DNA of 64,000 nucleotides from Microbacterium marinum (GCF_014204835.1 NZ_JACHMD010000001.1:1178001-1242000), one strand, 5' to 3'. Positions 16,454-24,236 are shown, counted from the stretch's first letter. Numbers and translations: made by a program. Notes: generated from the letters alone by a model not told the origin.

Positions 16454-17170
16454 TCAGCGACCGAAGATCGCGACCGCGCAGTCGTCCCGAGTCGCGTTGC
16501 GGAGGGGGACCTCAGTGAAACGGCGCAGGCGCTTTCGATGGGCCGAGTTCTTGCGGTGCCCGGAGGCGAGGCCGACCGATGTGATGAGCTTCGCGCAGGC
16601 GGGTGCCAGCTCACCGGTGCGAGGGTTGTAGAGGCTTTCGCCCGCTCCGTCGCTCATCAAGACGAAGCCGGAGATCCCTGTCAGTTGTCCGCGGAACAGT
16701 CGCATCGAGCTTGCGGCGTCAGGTGAGGTGACGAACGTCGTCCGGTTAGCGAACTCGCCGTTGTCGGGCCGGGATACGACCCGGAGGGCGCCGTCCTTCT
16801 GGTAGCCGATGACACCGTCTCCGATGTGCGCTCCGATGAACTGTTCGGCGGAGACGGCAACGCACAGAAACGTGCATGCGAGCGCGCCGGGCTCGACGTC
16901 ATGACGGGAGGCGACCTGTTCGAGCTTGTTCCGCAGCGTGTGAAGAAGATGTTGTTTGACGCCCGCGCCGTCCGCTTCGGATGCGAACGTTTCGAAGTTC
17001 TCGACTAGGAGGGAGCATCCGGCATCGACCACGGCTTGAGCGCCGATGTCGGAGTGAGTCGCAGAACCAGCGCCGTCGGCGAGGCACAGGGCTTGAACAC
17101 CGCGTTGTGAACGGTAGCCGGTCCGGTCTTGGCCGGGGGTGCCCTCGCGCACGTGGCTGAGCCCTCTCAC
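16454..17170 (-). CDS. PP2C-family serine/threonine phosphatase of a TerY-P triad
   Basis: A phosphatase of about 238 residues with PP2C metal-site motifs: LADGAGSATHSD near the N-terminus, a central GAHIGDGVIGY, MSDGAGE and a C-terminal DDCAVAIF. The start is uncertain. GTG at 17170 begins right at the conserved VRGLSHVREGTPGQD sequence and has AAGGAG 12 nt upstream; a TTG at 17194, adjoining the vWA stop, would add eight residues. It lies directly after the vWA gene, and the set matches the kinase/TerY/PP2C arrangement of YegI-YegL-YegK. It would dephosphorylate the kinase or its targets. Confidence 0.8.
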   Translation of the reverse strand: MRGLSHVREGTPGQDRTGYRSQRGVQALCLADGAGSATHSDIGAQAVVDAGCSLLVENFETFASEADGAGVKQHLLHTLRNKLEQVASRHDVEPGALACTFLCVAVSAEQFIGAHIGDGVIGYQKDGALRVVSRPDNGEFANRTTFVTSPDAASSMRLFRGQLTGISGFVLMSDGAGESLYNPRTGELAPACAKLITSVGLASGHRKNSAHRKRLRRFTEVPLRNATRDDCAVAIFGR

Positions 17171-17194
17171 ATGGTGGTGGAACTCCTTGAACAA

Positions 17195-17866
17195 CTAGAG
17201 CTCCGCCCAGCCGGCGAGGCCTTCGAGGTCGAGCTTGACGCGGTCTCCTGGCGTCGACCGCGATACACGCGCCACAGACTTAGAGAGCCACTCGAAGAAC
17301 TCTTTGAACTTGAGCCCTTCGAGTCGTAGAGGTGGGCGGTTGGGGCTGAATCGGGCAAGGGTGCTCATGTCGGCGCCGCCGATGCCGATGGGAAACACCG
17401 TGAGCTTCCCTGCGCTGACCATGTCACCGACGCGCTTCGCGGCGCCGTTGATGTCGTCGGTGGGCGCCCCGTCGGTCATCAACACAAGCCATGGTTGGTA
17501 GTAAAGGACGCCGCTCGCCGAATAAGTTGCCTTTCGAGCGTCGAGCGTGTCGAGGGCGAGATTCACCCCCGCGCCCATGGCTGTGGTGCCTCTCGCGTTC
17601 ATCGCTGATACTCGTTGCAGGCGCTCGATGTTCGCGAAGTCATGAACGACGGCGGCCAACGAGTTGAACTCGACGATGTTGATCTCCGCAGAGTCGTGGG
17701 CGTCGTCGTCCTCGTCGATGGCGTCGTAGAACAGGTTGATTCCTCGCACGAGCTCCTCGATGGGCGATCCAGCCATCGAACTGCTCGTGTCCAAGCAGAG
17801 TGACACGGGAACCCGAGGTGTTGGGTTGTCGACGAGATCGCCAGCGGCGATGTTGAGCGATGCCAT
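17195..17866 (-). CDS. TerY/YegL-like von Willebrand factor A domain protein
   Basis: A 223-residue protein made of one vWA domain. The metal-ion-dependent adhesion site is complete: DTSSS (Asp26, Ser28, Ser30), Thr95 in GTTAMG and Asp132 in MTDGAPTDD. Length and layout match the TerY/YegL group, whose members act as metal-dependent scaffolds in tellurite-type stress systems. ATG at 17866 with AAAGGA 6 nt upstream. It sits between the PIN-kinase and PP2C genes, so it most likely bridges kinase and phosphatase. Confidence 0.85.
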   Translation of the reverse strand: MASLNIAAGDLVDNPTPRVPVSLCLDTSSSMAGSPIEELVRGINLFYDAIDEDDDAHDSAEINIVEFNSLAAVVHDFANIERLQRVSAMNARGTTAMGAGVNLALDTLDARKATYSASGVLYYQPWLVLMTDGAPTDDINGAAKRVGDMVSAGKLTVFPIGIGGADMSTLARFSPNRPPLRLEGLKFKEFFEWLSKSVARVSRSTPGDRVKLDLEGLAGWAEL

Positions 17867-17920
17867 GCGGAATCCTTTCGTGGGAGTGAAGGCGAGCCGA
17901 AAGGCCGCCAGCGAGAGCGT

Positions 17921-20146
17921 CTAGTTGTTGAAGAAGTTCTTGAGTCGAGCCCAGAACCCGAGCTTGACCGGTGTCGGGCCGGCCTTGACTCGCGCACCGG
18001 CCGGACGCGGCGGCGAGCTGTAGTTCCGTCTGGGCGGGCACGTCTTCTTGGCGCCGGCGTGCGTCTTCGGGACGTTGAGTCCTCGGCTGACGAACCAGGC
18101 AACGTGCTCGTTGGTGATGAACGGCCACAGACAGTCGCTGCAGATTCGGCTTGCGTCGAGGGCCGTTGCTTTCGCCGAGCAGCTTGAGCATCGACCGTGC
18201 TGCATTTGAGCGCGCGGGAATGTCGCGTGGCAGTCTTTGCAGGCGGCCGTCGCTGGTGTCGCTGTGCGAGCGACCGGAGAACTGGGGTGCTGTGCGATGG
18301 TGGCGCGGCGTGCATCGCGACACTTCAGGCATTGCTGGGGCAGGTGGTATTCGCGCTCCGAGTCGTCCCAGATGCCTGCAATGGCGTGCTTCCGCGCGCA
18401 CTCGCCGCAGTCGAGGATAGGCGTGTCCGGCCTGAAGGCTCTTGGCCGAATCGGGTAGAGATCGTTCGACATCGGGTCGAAGTTGAGCCTCGGGTCATCG
18501 AGGAATCGTCGATAGCCCTGGAATGCTTCGATCCATTCGATGACCGTGGGGCGCTGGGCGTGCCGCTGTCCCTCGTTGTGGAAGGTGTGCCAGAACAGGT
18601 CCTTGACGGGTTTGTGGATGTGGCTCCACATGTACTTCCAGTCCCCGTCTGGCTGATCCTTGTTGTTCCGACTGCCGTACTGAAACGCGAAGTTGCCTTC
18701 TTTGATCAGCTCGACGATGTTGCCGTCTGTCCCCTTGCGAATGTATGGAAACTGGCCGGTCATGATGATCATGAACAGCATGGTGGCCACGGCGTACAGC
18801 TCGTCTTGTGGCGTGCGCAGGTCCTCGGAGTACGCGGTGCCGAGCATTCGAGGCGACGTGAACATCGGTGTTCCAACTGGACAGGGGTAGCCGTTGATCT
18901 GCCACGAGTCTGCGTCGATGAGCGAGACGTGCTTGTTTTCGTCGACCATGACGTTCTTCGGGTTGATGTCGCCGAGCAGGACGTTCTTGGAGTGCAGGTA
19001 CTCCACCTTTCGGAGAAACGAGAGGCAGATGTCGACCAGGTCGGCCTTTTTCCAGGAGGGGAACTCTCGTTCGAACTTGCGGCGGTTGAACAGCGTGCGT
19101 TGAAGTTCTCGTCCTGCCGCGCGGGGCATGGCGTAGCCGACGAACTCGTCCGCCTCGTTGAGAACGAGCGCCGTAGGCGCGCACACTCCGACGACGTTGA
19201 AGCCGCTGTTGACGAGGAGCTCGACCTTGGCGCGACGATGGGCGGTGACGTGGTCCGTGTCGAAGATCTTCACCACTGTGTGGCTATCTACTTCGAAGAC
19301 GGTGCCTTCACCTCCTTCCCCGAGCTGGGCGGTGAGCAGGTACTCGCCACTGTTGTCCGTGCTCTTCCATGTCACGTGGTGCCCCTCGGTCGGGAGGCTT
19401 GTGAAAGGGAGCAGCGTGTCTGGCGCTTGCAGTGTCGCCGCACCATCGAACGCGGCGGCGGGGCGGAGGTCAGGATTTGGTCGCTGCGGCGCAGTGCGGG
19501 CCCTGCCCGGGCTCACGAGAGCAAAGGCCCTCGCGAACTCGGGCAACACTTCCTGGAGGGTGCTGATCTCGCGAGAGTCGCCTCCTCCAGCAACGAGGCG
19601 CTCGAGTTTCTGGTGGCCCTTTCGGAGCAGCAGCTCGGCGGATTCGACTGCAATGTCGCCGTGCTGGGTGGGGTGCCCCGCGACAAGGCGTCGGTTGAGC
19701 TGCTGGGCTAGGAGTCGGACACGCAGCTTGGGGGTGATGTCGAATGTCAGCAGACACATGTCGTAGCGATCCGCGAACTGCTCGAAGACATCGAGGAAGA
19801 GGTCGTCGGCGTACGGGTTGCTGGCGTGCCCAAGGTCATTCCGTATGAGCCCTTGGGTCGACGCACTCGCGAGGAACGCCAACGCGTTGCGGGCCTTGGC
19901 TGCGCGTTCCGGGTAGGTCTGGAGGAGCTTGTGCTGGTTCCGCGTGAGCTCGTCCTGGACCTTGGACGGGACGACCAGGGCAGAGCCCCCAGCGAGGATC
20001 TTGTCCGCGGACCGCTGGATCAGAGCCTTCAGTCCGCCCTGAAGCTCAGGACGCGTTTCCATGAACACGTTGGTATCGACAAACATCCGTCCGTCCGGGC
20101 CGACGAACTCAAGGGGATCAAGGAGTTCGTCCTGCGGCCCGGTCAC
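17921..20146 (-). CDS. PIN nuclease-protein kinase-zinc ribbon fusion protein
   Basis: A 741-residue multidomain protein. Residues about 20-150 form a PIN ribonuclease domain with acidic candidates Asp24 (MFVDTNVF), Glu66, Asp114/115 and Asp136 (LLTFD). Residues about 265-550 form a Ser/Thr kinase-like domain: glycine loop LGEGGEGTVF (275-284), Lys293, catalytic loop GDINPKN (Asp393, Asn398) and Asp411 in IDADSW replacing DFG, as in YegI-type kinases. The C-terminus has five CxxC pairs (580-583, 606-609, 636-639, 653-656, 669-672), so two or more zinc ribbons, and a basic end. The ATG overlaps the stop of the HTH gene by 4 nt. Local GC is low. Confidence 0.85.
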   Translation of the reverse strand: MTGPQDELLDPLEFVGPDGRMFVDTNVFMETRPELQGGLKALIQRSADKILAGGSALVVPSKVQDELTRNQHKLLQTYPERAAKARNALAFLASASTQGLIRNDLGHASNPYADDLFLDVFEQFADRYDMCLLTFDITPKLRVRLLAQQLNRRLVAGHPTQHGDIAVESAELLLRKGHQKLERLVAGGGDSREISTLQEVLPEFARAFALVSPGRARTAPQRPNPDLRPAAAFDGAATLQAPDTLLPFTSLPTEGHHVTWKSTDNSGEYLLTAQLGEGGEGTVFEVDSHTVVKIFDTDHVTAHRRAKVELLVNSGFNVVGVCAPTALVLNEADEFVGYAMPRAAGRELQRTLFNRRKFEREFPSWKKADLVDICLSFLRKVEYLHSKNVLLGDINPKNVMVDENKHVSLIDADSWQINGYPCPVGTPMFTSPRMLGTAYSEDLRTPQDELYAVATMLFMIIMTGQFPYIRKGTDGNIVELIKEGNFAFQYGSRNNKDQPDGDWKYMWSHIHKPVKDLFWHTFHNEGQRHAQRPTVIEWIEAFQGYRRFLDDPRLNFDPMSNDLYPIRPRAFRPDTPILDCGECARKHAIAGIWDDSEREYHLPQQCLKCRDARRATIAQHPSSPVARTATPATAACKDCHATFPRAQMQHGRCSSCSAKATALDASRICSDCLWPFITNEHVAWFVSRGLNVPKTHAGAKKTCPPRRNYSSPPRPAGARVKAGPTPVKLGFWARLKNFFNN

Positions 20147-20535
20147 TGGCTGCCACCGAACGAGATGTTGCTCCGGAACTCTTCCGCAGCCGCGATTGAC
20201 TGCTCGTGCTCGCTAGCCCGGGCTCGTTGAACCTCCGCGATGGCCCTCATCGGGATTCTGCGATGGCTTCCGACCTTCACGTGCTCTACAACCCCCGCGT
20301 CGACCATCTTCATCAATGTCGGGCGAGACATCCCCAGCATGGAGGCGGCTTCGGTGCTGGTGAAGAGATCCTTCACCGCGACGACGAGTGCTCCCGTTGA
20401 GCGCTCAGCCTCGAGGAGCTCGAGGACCTTCTCGGCGCTGGTCCGACTCAGACTCAACGTCACGGTCACCTCACCCGGGGAAGCTTCCAGGGCATCATGT
20501 AGTGCTTGGATATCGTCCGGTAGGACCGAGGACAT
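20143..20535 (-). CDS. Excisionase/MerR-type HTH protein, candidate antitoxin
   Basis: A 130-residue DNA-binding protein. The second half carries an excisionase-like helix-turn-helix (FTSTEAASMLGMSRPTLMKM, then a basic wing VGSHRRIPMRAI). The N-terminal half is probably a dimerisation or neutralisation region. ATG at 20535 preceded by GGAGG at 4 nt; a GTG at 20547 would add four residues. Its stop overlaps the PIN-kinase start (ATGA). HTH proteins of this type are known antitoxins for PIN toxins, usually repressing their own promoter, so it is best read as the antitoxin and regulator of this cassette. Confidence 0.8.
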   Translation of the reverse strand: MSSVLPDDIQALHDALEASPGEVTVTLSLSRTSAEKVLELLEAERSTGALVVAVKDLFTSTEAASMLGMSRPTLMKMVDAGVVEHVKVGSHRRIPMRAIAEVQRARASEHEQSIAAAEEFRSNISFGGSQ

Positions 20536-20561
20536 CGTGCCTCCCACGGGCGTTAGCGTCT

Positions 20562-20598
20562 AAGTGAAATAACTGTAGGCATCTGCAACAAGTGAAAT
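20562..20598 (-). promoter_or_regulatory. Two 9-bp direct repeats upstream of the HTH gene (operator candidate)
   Basis: AAGTGAAAT occurs at 20562-20570 and 20590-20598 (plus-strand reading), 28 bp apart and 27-63 bp before the HTH start codon. The spacing and position suit autoregulation by the HTH protein. A TACAGT hexamer between them could be the -10. Confidence 0.5.
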
Positions 20599-20650
20599 CA
20601 AGAGCAAGCTGGAATGGCGCAGCTGTCGCGCCGTCTCGTGCGGATCAGTT

Positions 20651-20672
20651 CGAAATGGGATCAGCCATTTCG
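20651..20672. repeat. 8-bp inverted repeat
   Basis: CGAAATGG at 20651-20658 and CCATTTCG at 20665-20672 around a 6-nt loop. It lies between the 96-residue gene and the HTH gene and may be an operator or a weak terminator. Confidence 0.4.
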
Positions 20673-20731
20673 TAGATGAGAGCGTGAGCGCGAGAAGACG
20701 CGGAGGGTGCAACCAAGGCCTCGCCTCCGGG

Positions 20732-20753
20732 GCGGTAGCGCCGGGGCTACCGC
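20732..20753 (-). terminator. Hairpin at the end of the 96-residue gene
   Basis: An 8-bp perfect stem (20732-20739 with 20746-20753) with a 6-nt loop, overlapping the TAG stop of the charged small protein. Confidence 0.45.
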
Positions 20754-21037
20754 GGAGCTTCTCCGTTCAGATCCGACTCCGAGGCGGCGGCCGCATCGGC
20801 GTCACGCTCCTGCTGGAACTTCCGGCTCAGTTCGGCGAGCTTCTTCTTGCTTGCCCCTTCGCGCATCAGCGCTGCAGCCTCCAAGAGCTGGCGTTCGAAG
20901 GTTGCTTGCTGTTCAGGCGTCCGGTTGCGAGCTTCCTCAGCGGCATCACGACGCCTCTGGCGTGCCTCTTGTTCTGACTTGCGGAGGCCGACATCGAACG
21001 GGCGGCTTCCCGACCGTCGGCGTGAGTTCTGCGTCAT
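20747..21037 (-). CDS. Small highly charged helical protein
   Basis: A 96-residue protein rich in Arg, Glu, Lys and Ala, with no membrane segment, predicted by eye to be helical or coiled-coil (ATFERQLLEAAALMREGASK region). ATG at 21037 with AGAGGA nearby. It follows the 563-residue gene by 47 nt on the same strand and is probably its operon partner. Family not recognised. Confidence 0.6.
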   Translation of the reverse strand: MTQNSRRRSGSRPFDVGLRKSEQEARQRRRDAAEEARNRTPEQQATFERQLLEAAALMREGASKKKLAELSRKFQQERDADAAAASESDLNGEAPR

Positions 21038-21084
21038 AGGTGTCCTCTTCCAGTTGTAGTCATGTGCGGGCCGAGGGAGGTCGC

Positions 21085-22770
21085 TCAGGGTTCGACGTCA
21101 TCGTGGAGGACAACGCGGCTGAGTTCGTACGTGCCGCCGGTCATCTGCCAATAGTGCAGGCGTCGAGCTGATGGCGTGTTGGTCTCCAACGACAGCCGCC
21201 AGCAGACTGCGCCGTCGCTGCGCGTGACGTACGGGTCGCTCCCGCCTTGTCCTCTGCGGAGGCGATGCAGCTGACGACCGGGTATGTCGGCGGCGCGGTC
21301 AGTAAGGGCGTCGACAACTCCGCGGAGAACCTTCTCCGTGTAGGCGTCACCCACCTCGCGCATGCTCGCAAGGAAACGAGGGCCAACGATGTAGTCGGCG
21401 AGCGGATGTTCAAGCTTCTCGGAGGCCAGCGTGCGTGCCGCCCAGGTTCCGGTGATCTCGTGCCTTAGCCACGACTCTTCAGTCGGCCATGCCGACCGAC
21501 CGGTACGTATTCCTGAGAGTTGCGGTTCTGGGCGCTGGTTGCGCGCATCTCGAGCTTCTTGTCTCAGTCTTGAGGCCGCGCTGGTCTGGTCGCGAAGAGC
21601 GGTGCGTGCGCGATGAAGCTCCTCGGAGAGGCTGGTGTTCTGGTCACGAAGTTGGTCGAGCGTCTCCAAGTCAGTGCCAGCGCGCACCTCGCGCCCGAGG
21701 CGTAAGAACGCGTCCTTGAGGCCCGCCATCTCTTCCCTGATCATCGCGAGCTCGGCGGTGGCAATCGCACCGTTACCCGCGCTCGGCGCCGACGGGGTAG
21801 CCGGAGCGAGCGAAGGTTCTGGCGTGACGTCCCTCGCGGCGGCGACTGGCTCGGCGTCGGCGACGGCATGCACCCCCTCGCGAAGCCACGGTGGGCCGCC
21901 GCGAAGGATTGGGAGCGGTTTAACGAACGGGAGCTCGCCCCCGGCGTTGATCAAGGTCAGTCCGACGCCCGCCTTGTCGGACGTGATCCGAACACGAACC
22001 GTCTCACCCACGCGGAGCACATCACTCACCCGCACGTCTTCGTTCTCACCGTTATCAACGCCGGGCACGACAGCGCGTTTCCGGAGAACGAACTCGGGCG
22101 CGAGGGGATGGAGCACAAGACTCGCTCGAAGATCGGTCACCTTGATCACACGGGCCAACGTCACCGACCCTTCGGTGAGCGGCGCTAGGTCAACCGGCTC
22201 CGCTTCTGGGGCAAGATCAACGCCAGTGAGCCACCCTTCGACGTGCGCGCCTACCTCGAGCGCGTCTGCGATTCGGATGCTCGCCGGGAGTCCATCGGCG
22301 ACAATCATCACTCGCTGACCATCTTCGAGGTGCGCGACGTTGCCTGCAGCCGACCCTGAGAGAAGGTCGACCGTTGCGCGGACCCATGAGCGGCGGACCG
22401 GTGCGACGACTGGACGAATCACGATCTGCGCCAGGGCGTCTTCCACGAGGTCGTCGTCCCGCCGGCCCGGGAAGCGCAATAGGGATCTCTGCCATTCCGG
22501 GTTCGCTGCGAAGTCCGGTGGGTAGGAGCGAGCAGCGCCCCCGAAGACATGCGTTTTCGGGGGAAGAAGTCTCTCAAGTGCGTATGTTGGCTCGCCAGTC
22601 TCTATCGTCGCGACGTCCGCATCCCCCGCAAGAGCATGGGCAATGGCCTCCGCATCGAACGCGAACTCGCCTTCTGCGTTCGCGCTGATCAGGACGAGAG
22701 GCCGTGACCGGTCCCGGAGAATCTCCGATGCGATTACGCCTGCCCCGTCCGCGGAGTCGATATGTCTCAT
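21085..22770 (-). CDS. Uncharacterised multidomain protein with S1-like and coiled-coil regions
   Basis: A protein of about 561 residues that I cannot name. By position: an alpha/beta N-terminal domain (about 1-110) with a LPPKTHVFGGAARSYPP patch. A beta-rich region (about 160-275) ends VLRVGETVRVRITSDKAG and looks like an S1/OB fold. An Ala/Pro linker and a coiled coil (about 335-420) come next. A C-terminal domain (about 430-560) ends RRLHYWQMTGGTYELSRVVLHDD. Start set at the ATG at 22770, which has GATGAT 6 nt upstream; a GTG at 22776 is the alternative. The S1-like part suggests RNA or DNA binding. It is divergent from a GIY-YIG-like gene, and low GC supports acquisition. Confidence 0.6.
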   Translation of the reverse strand: MRHIDSADGAGVIASEILRDRSRPLVLISANAEGEFAFDAEAIAHALAGDADVATIETGEPTYALERLLPPKTHVFGGAARSYPPDFAANPEWQRSLLRFPGRRDDDLVEDALAQIVIRPVVAPVRRSWVRATVDLLSGSAAGNVAHLEDGQRVMIVADGLPASIRIADALEVGAHVEGWLTGVDLAPEAEPVDLAPLTEGSVTLARVIKVTDLRASLVLHPLAPEFVLRKRAVVPGVDNGENEDVRVSDVLRVGETVRVRITSDKAGVGLTLINAGGELPFVKPLPILRGGPPWLREGVHAVADAEPVAAARDVTPEPSLAPATPSAPSAGNGAIATAELAMIREEMAGLKDAFLRLGREVRAGTDLETLDQLRDQNTSLSEELHRARTALRDQTSAASRLRQEARDARNQRPEPQLSGIRTGRSAWPTEESWLRHEITGTWAARTLASEKLEHPLADYIVGPRFLASMREVGDAYTEKVLRGVVDALTDRAADIPGRQLHRLRRGQGGSDPYVTRSDGAVCWRLSLETNTPSARRLHYWQMTGGTYELSRVVLHDDVEP

Positions 22771-22843
22771 GGCCACATCATCGCGCGATGGTCGGACAGA
22801 GCCAACGATGACCGAGACCCGCGGTTTCCGTTAGCGTGCCTCC

Positions 22844-23422
22844 ATGACCCATCTGGATGACGCGGTAGCGGCGCTGACCGGTGCCCGCTGGTCCATAGCG
22901 GATGCCGGGAGCCACGTTCCCGATGAACCGGGGCTGTACGCTATCTTCGGCAACGATGGCGGTTGGGGACAGCTCGGGTTGCCTCATCGCCCGGACAGCC
23001 TGCTATATGTCGGCAAGGCAGAAGACAGCCTCGTCAGTCGAGAACTCCGTGGCCACTTCACCGCTGATCCCACTCGGCGCGCTCAGACGGGCAGCAGCAC
23101 CGTGCGCAGATCCTTCGCCGCACTCTTGCACGACGCGCTCGGCCTCAGAGGGATACCCCGCAATCCCGCGAATCCAGGCCACTTCAGCAACTACGGCCTG
23201 AGCGCTGAGCACGACAGCCTCCTGACAGCATGGATGCACCGGTACCTGACGCTCGCCGTCTGGCCGGCCCACGAGCTCACGGTGCCGCTCCGCGACGTCG
23301 AGAGCGCCCTCATCAGGAAATGGGTTCCGCCGTTGAACCTCGCCGGGAACCCGCACCCGGCGCCTCACCTCAAATCGGCTCGTGCCACGATGGCGAACGA
23401 AGCGCGCACCTGGACCCGATGA
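22844..23422 (+). CDS. GIY-YIG-like endonuclease
   Basis: A 192-residue protein with a GIY-YIG-type core. PGLYAIFGN (about residues 29-37) supplies the first motif. LLYVGKAEDSLVSREL (about 53-68) supplies the YIG strand and the basic helix. A later ESALIRKWVPPLNLAGNP supplies the Glu and Asn usual in this nuclease family. Start at ATG 22844 because TAGCGT (22832-22837) ends 6 nt before it, a leaderless layout. It diverges from the 563-residue gene with 73 bp between the starts, so the two may form one accessory system. Target unknown. Confidence 0.7.
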   Translation: MTHLDDAVAALTGARWSIADAGSHVPDEPGLYAIFGNDGGWGQLGLPHRPDSLLYVGKAEDSLVSRELRGHFTADPTRRAQTGSSTVRRSFAALLHDALGLRGIPRNPANPGHFSNYGLSAEHDSLLTAWMHRYLTLAVWPAHELTVPLRDVESALIRKWVPPLNLAGNPHPAPHLKSARATMANEARTWTR

Positions 23423-23468
23423 CTCGCACTCCCAGGGGGTGAATTGAGCGGCCCTGCAAAGGTTTTGG

Positions 23469-23624
23469 TCAGCCGCGGGGCGGTTTCTTCGCTCGCCGAG
23501 TCTCAACGCCCTTGTACTTGCCCTTCGATTTCTTCGAGCGCAGGTAGTTGCCGTTGCCATCGAGAAGATCCCGCGAACATGAGGCACCAGCTGATGTTGG
23601 CGGCCGGTCAGAGAATCGACCCAT
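23469..23624 (-). CDS. Doubtful small basic protein or remnant
   Basis: A frame whose C-terminal part (GNYLRSKKSKGKYKG, ending KKPPRG) is strongly basic and looks coding. The only nearby starts overlap the start of the gene on the other strand, and no ribosome-binding site or -10 is visible. It may be a decayed gene end. Function unknown. Confidence 0.2.
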   Translation of the reverse strand: MGRFSDRPPTSAGASCSRDLLDGNGNYLRSKKSKGKYKGVETRRAKKPPRG

Positions 23625-23844
23625 GCCCACCGCCGCCGAACTCCTCGACTTCGAAGCCACACACCCCGGCCACCCGGGATCGAAGGTCCACGAGATCGAG
23701 GCCGCGTTCGACGGGATGCCGGCCGCCAGGTATTACCAGCTTCTGGTGCGCGCGGCCGACGCGATCGAGGGGCAGGCGCGCGACCCCGTGACAGCTCACC
23801 GAGTCACGAGACTCACAAAGGGTTCGGCTGCTCTTGCGCGGTGA
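23623..23844 (+). CDS. DUF3263-like small protein
   Basis: A 73-residue protein. AELLDFEATHPGHPGSKVHE followed by FDGMPAARYYQLLVRA matches the DUF3263 family of short actinobacterial proteins that resemble an HTH of sigma-factor type. The start MPTAAEL at 23623 is favoured because GAGAAT (23611-23616) ends 6 nt before it. Its last 32 nt overlap the convergent small gene on the minus strand. Confidence 0.7.
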   Translation: MPTAAELLDFEATHPGHPGSKVHEIEAAFDGMPAARYYQLLVRAADAIEGQARDPVTAHRVTRLTKGSAALAR

Positions 23845-24013
23845 CCGCCCCGGACGCATCTTCCACGATGATCCAGTCGACACCTTGAACCGCAGATGCG
23901 GGGAGCAGAGTCGACATCGCATTCGTGGCCCGTTTGCCGAGACTCTGGCGGTCGGGATCATCGGCCGACACCTGCAGTGTCACGTACATTCGACCCATCG
24001 ACGCGGACGCCAC
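23813..24013 (-). CDS. Hypothetical protein, probable C-terminal half of the SOS-controlled gene
   Basis: A 66-codon frame (MGRMYVTLQVSADDP ... ending AQEQPNPL) that looks genuinely coding but lacks a ribosome-binding site; its GTG at 24013 lies inside the preceding frame. It is in the +1 frame relative to the LexA-box gene, so the two may be one protein of about 136 residues split by a single base near 24014. Family not recognised. Confidence 0.4.
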   Translation of the reverse strand: MASASMGRMYVTLQVSADDPDRQSLGKRATNAMSTLLPASAVQGVDWIIVEDASGAVTAQEQPNPL

Positions 24014-24224
24014 TGATATAGCCGCCCCACAGCGTCGAATCCACCGCCAACAGCTCTGCGCTGCGACGGATCGCCTCCGTGCTGGAGCTCGACCCTGCCG
24101 ACGTCATCACTCGGGCAGAGAAGTCACTGTGACGGCGGTAGAAGTCGGCCGTCGAGCGCCCCTCGGCGGCAGCCGCGTCGCGGACCTCAGTGAGCGTCAT
24201 TGCGTCGATGCCGATGTGATGCAT
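23958..24224 (-). CDS. SOS-box-controlled hypothetical protein
   Basis: An 88-codon frame beginning MHHIGIDAMTLTEVRD at ATG 24224, with a strong AAGGGGG ribosome-binding site 6 nt upstream. The first 70 residues look coding; after about 24014 the sequence quality drops while another frame improves, suggesting a one-base frame change. A perfect LexA box (24237-24252) overlaps the promoter, so DNA damage should induce it. Family not recognised. It is the last island gene before the tRNA. Confidence 0.5.
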   Translation of the reverse strand: MHHIGIDAMTLTEVRDAAAAEGRSTADFYRRHSDFSARVMTSAGSSSSTEAIRRSAELLAVDSTLWGGYISGVRVDGSNVRDTAGVGR

Positions 24225-24236
24225 GTGGTTCCCCCT

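Noticed and set aside
18197..19711. 504-residue plus-strand frame opposite the PIN-kinase gene
   Set aside because: The minus-strand product has intact PIN, kinase and zinc-ribbon motifs and fits an operon; the plus frame has none.
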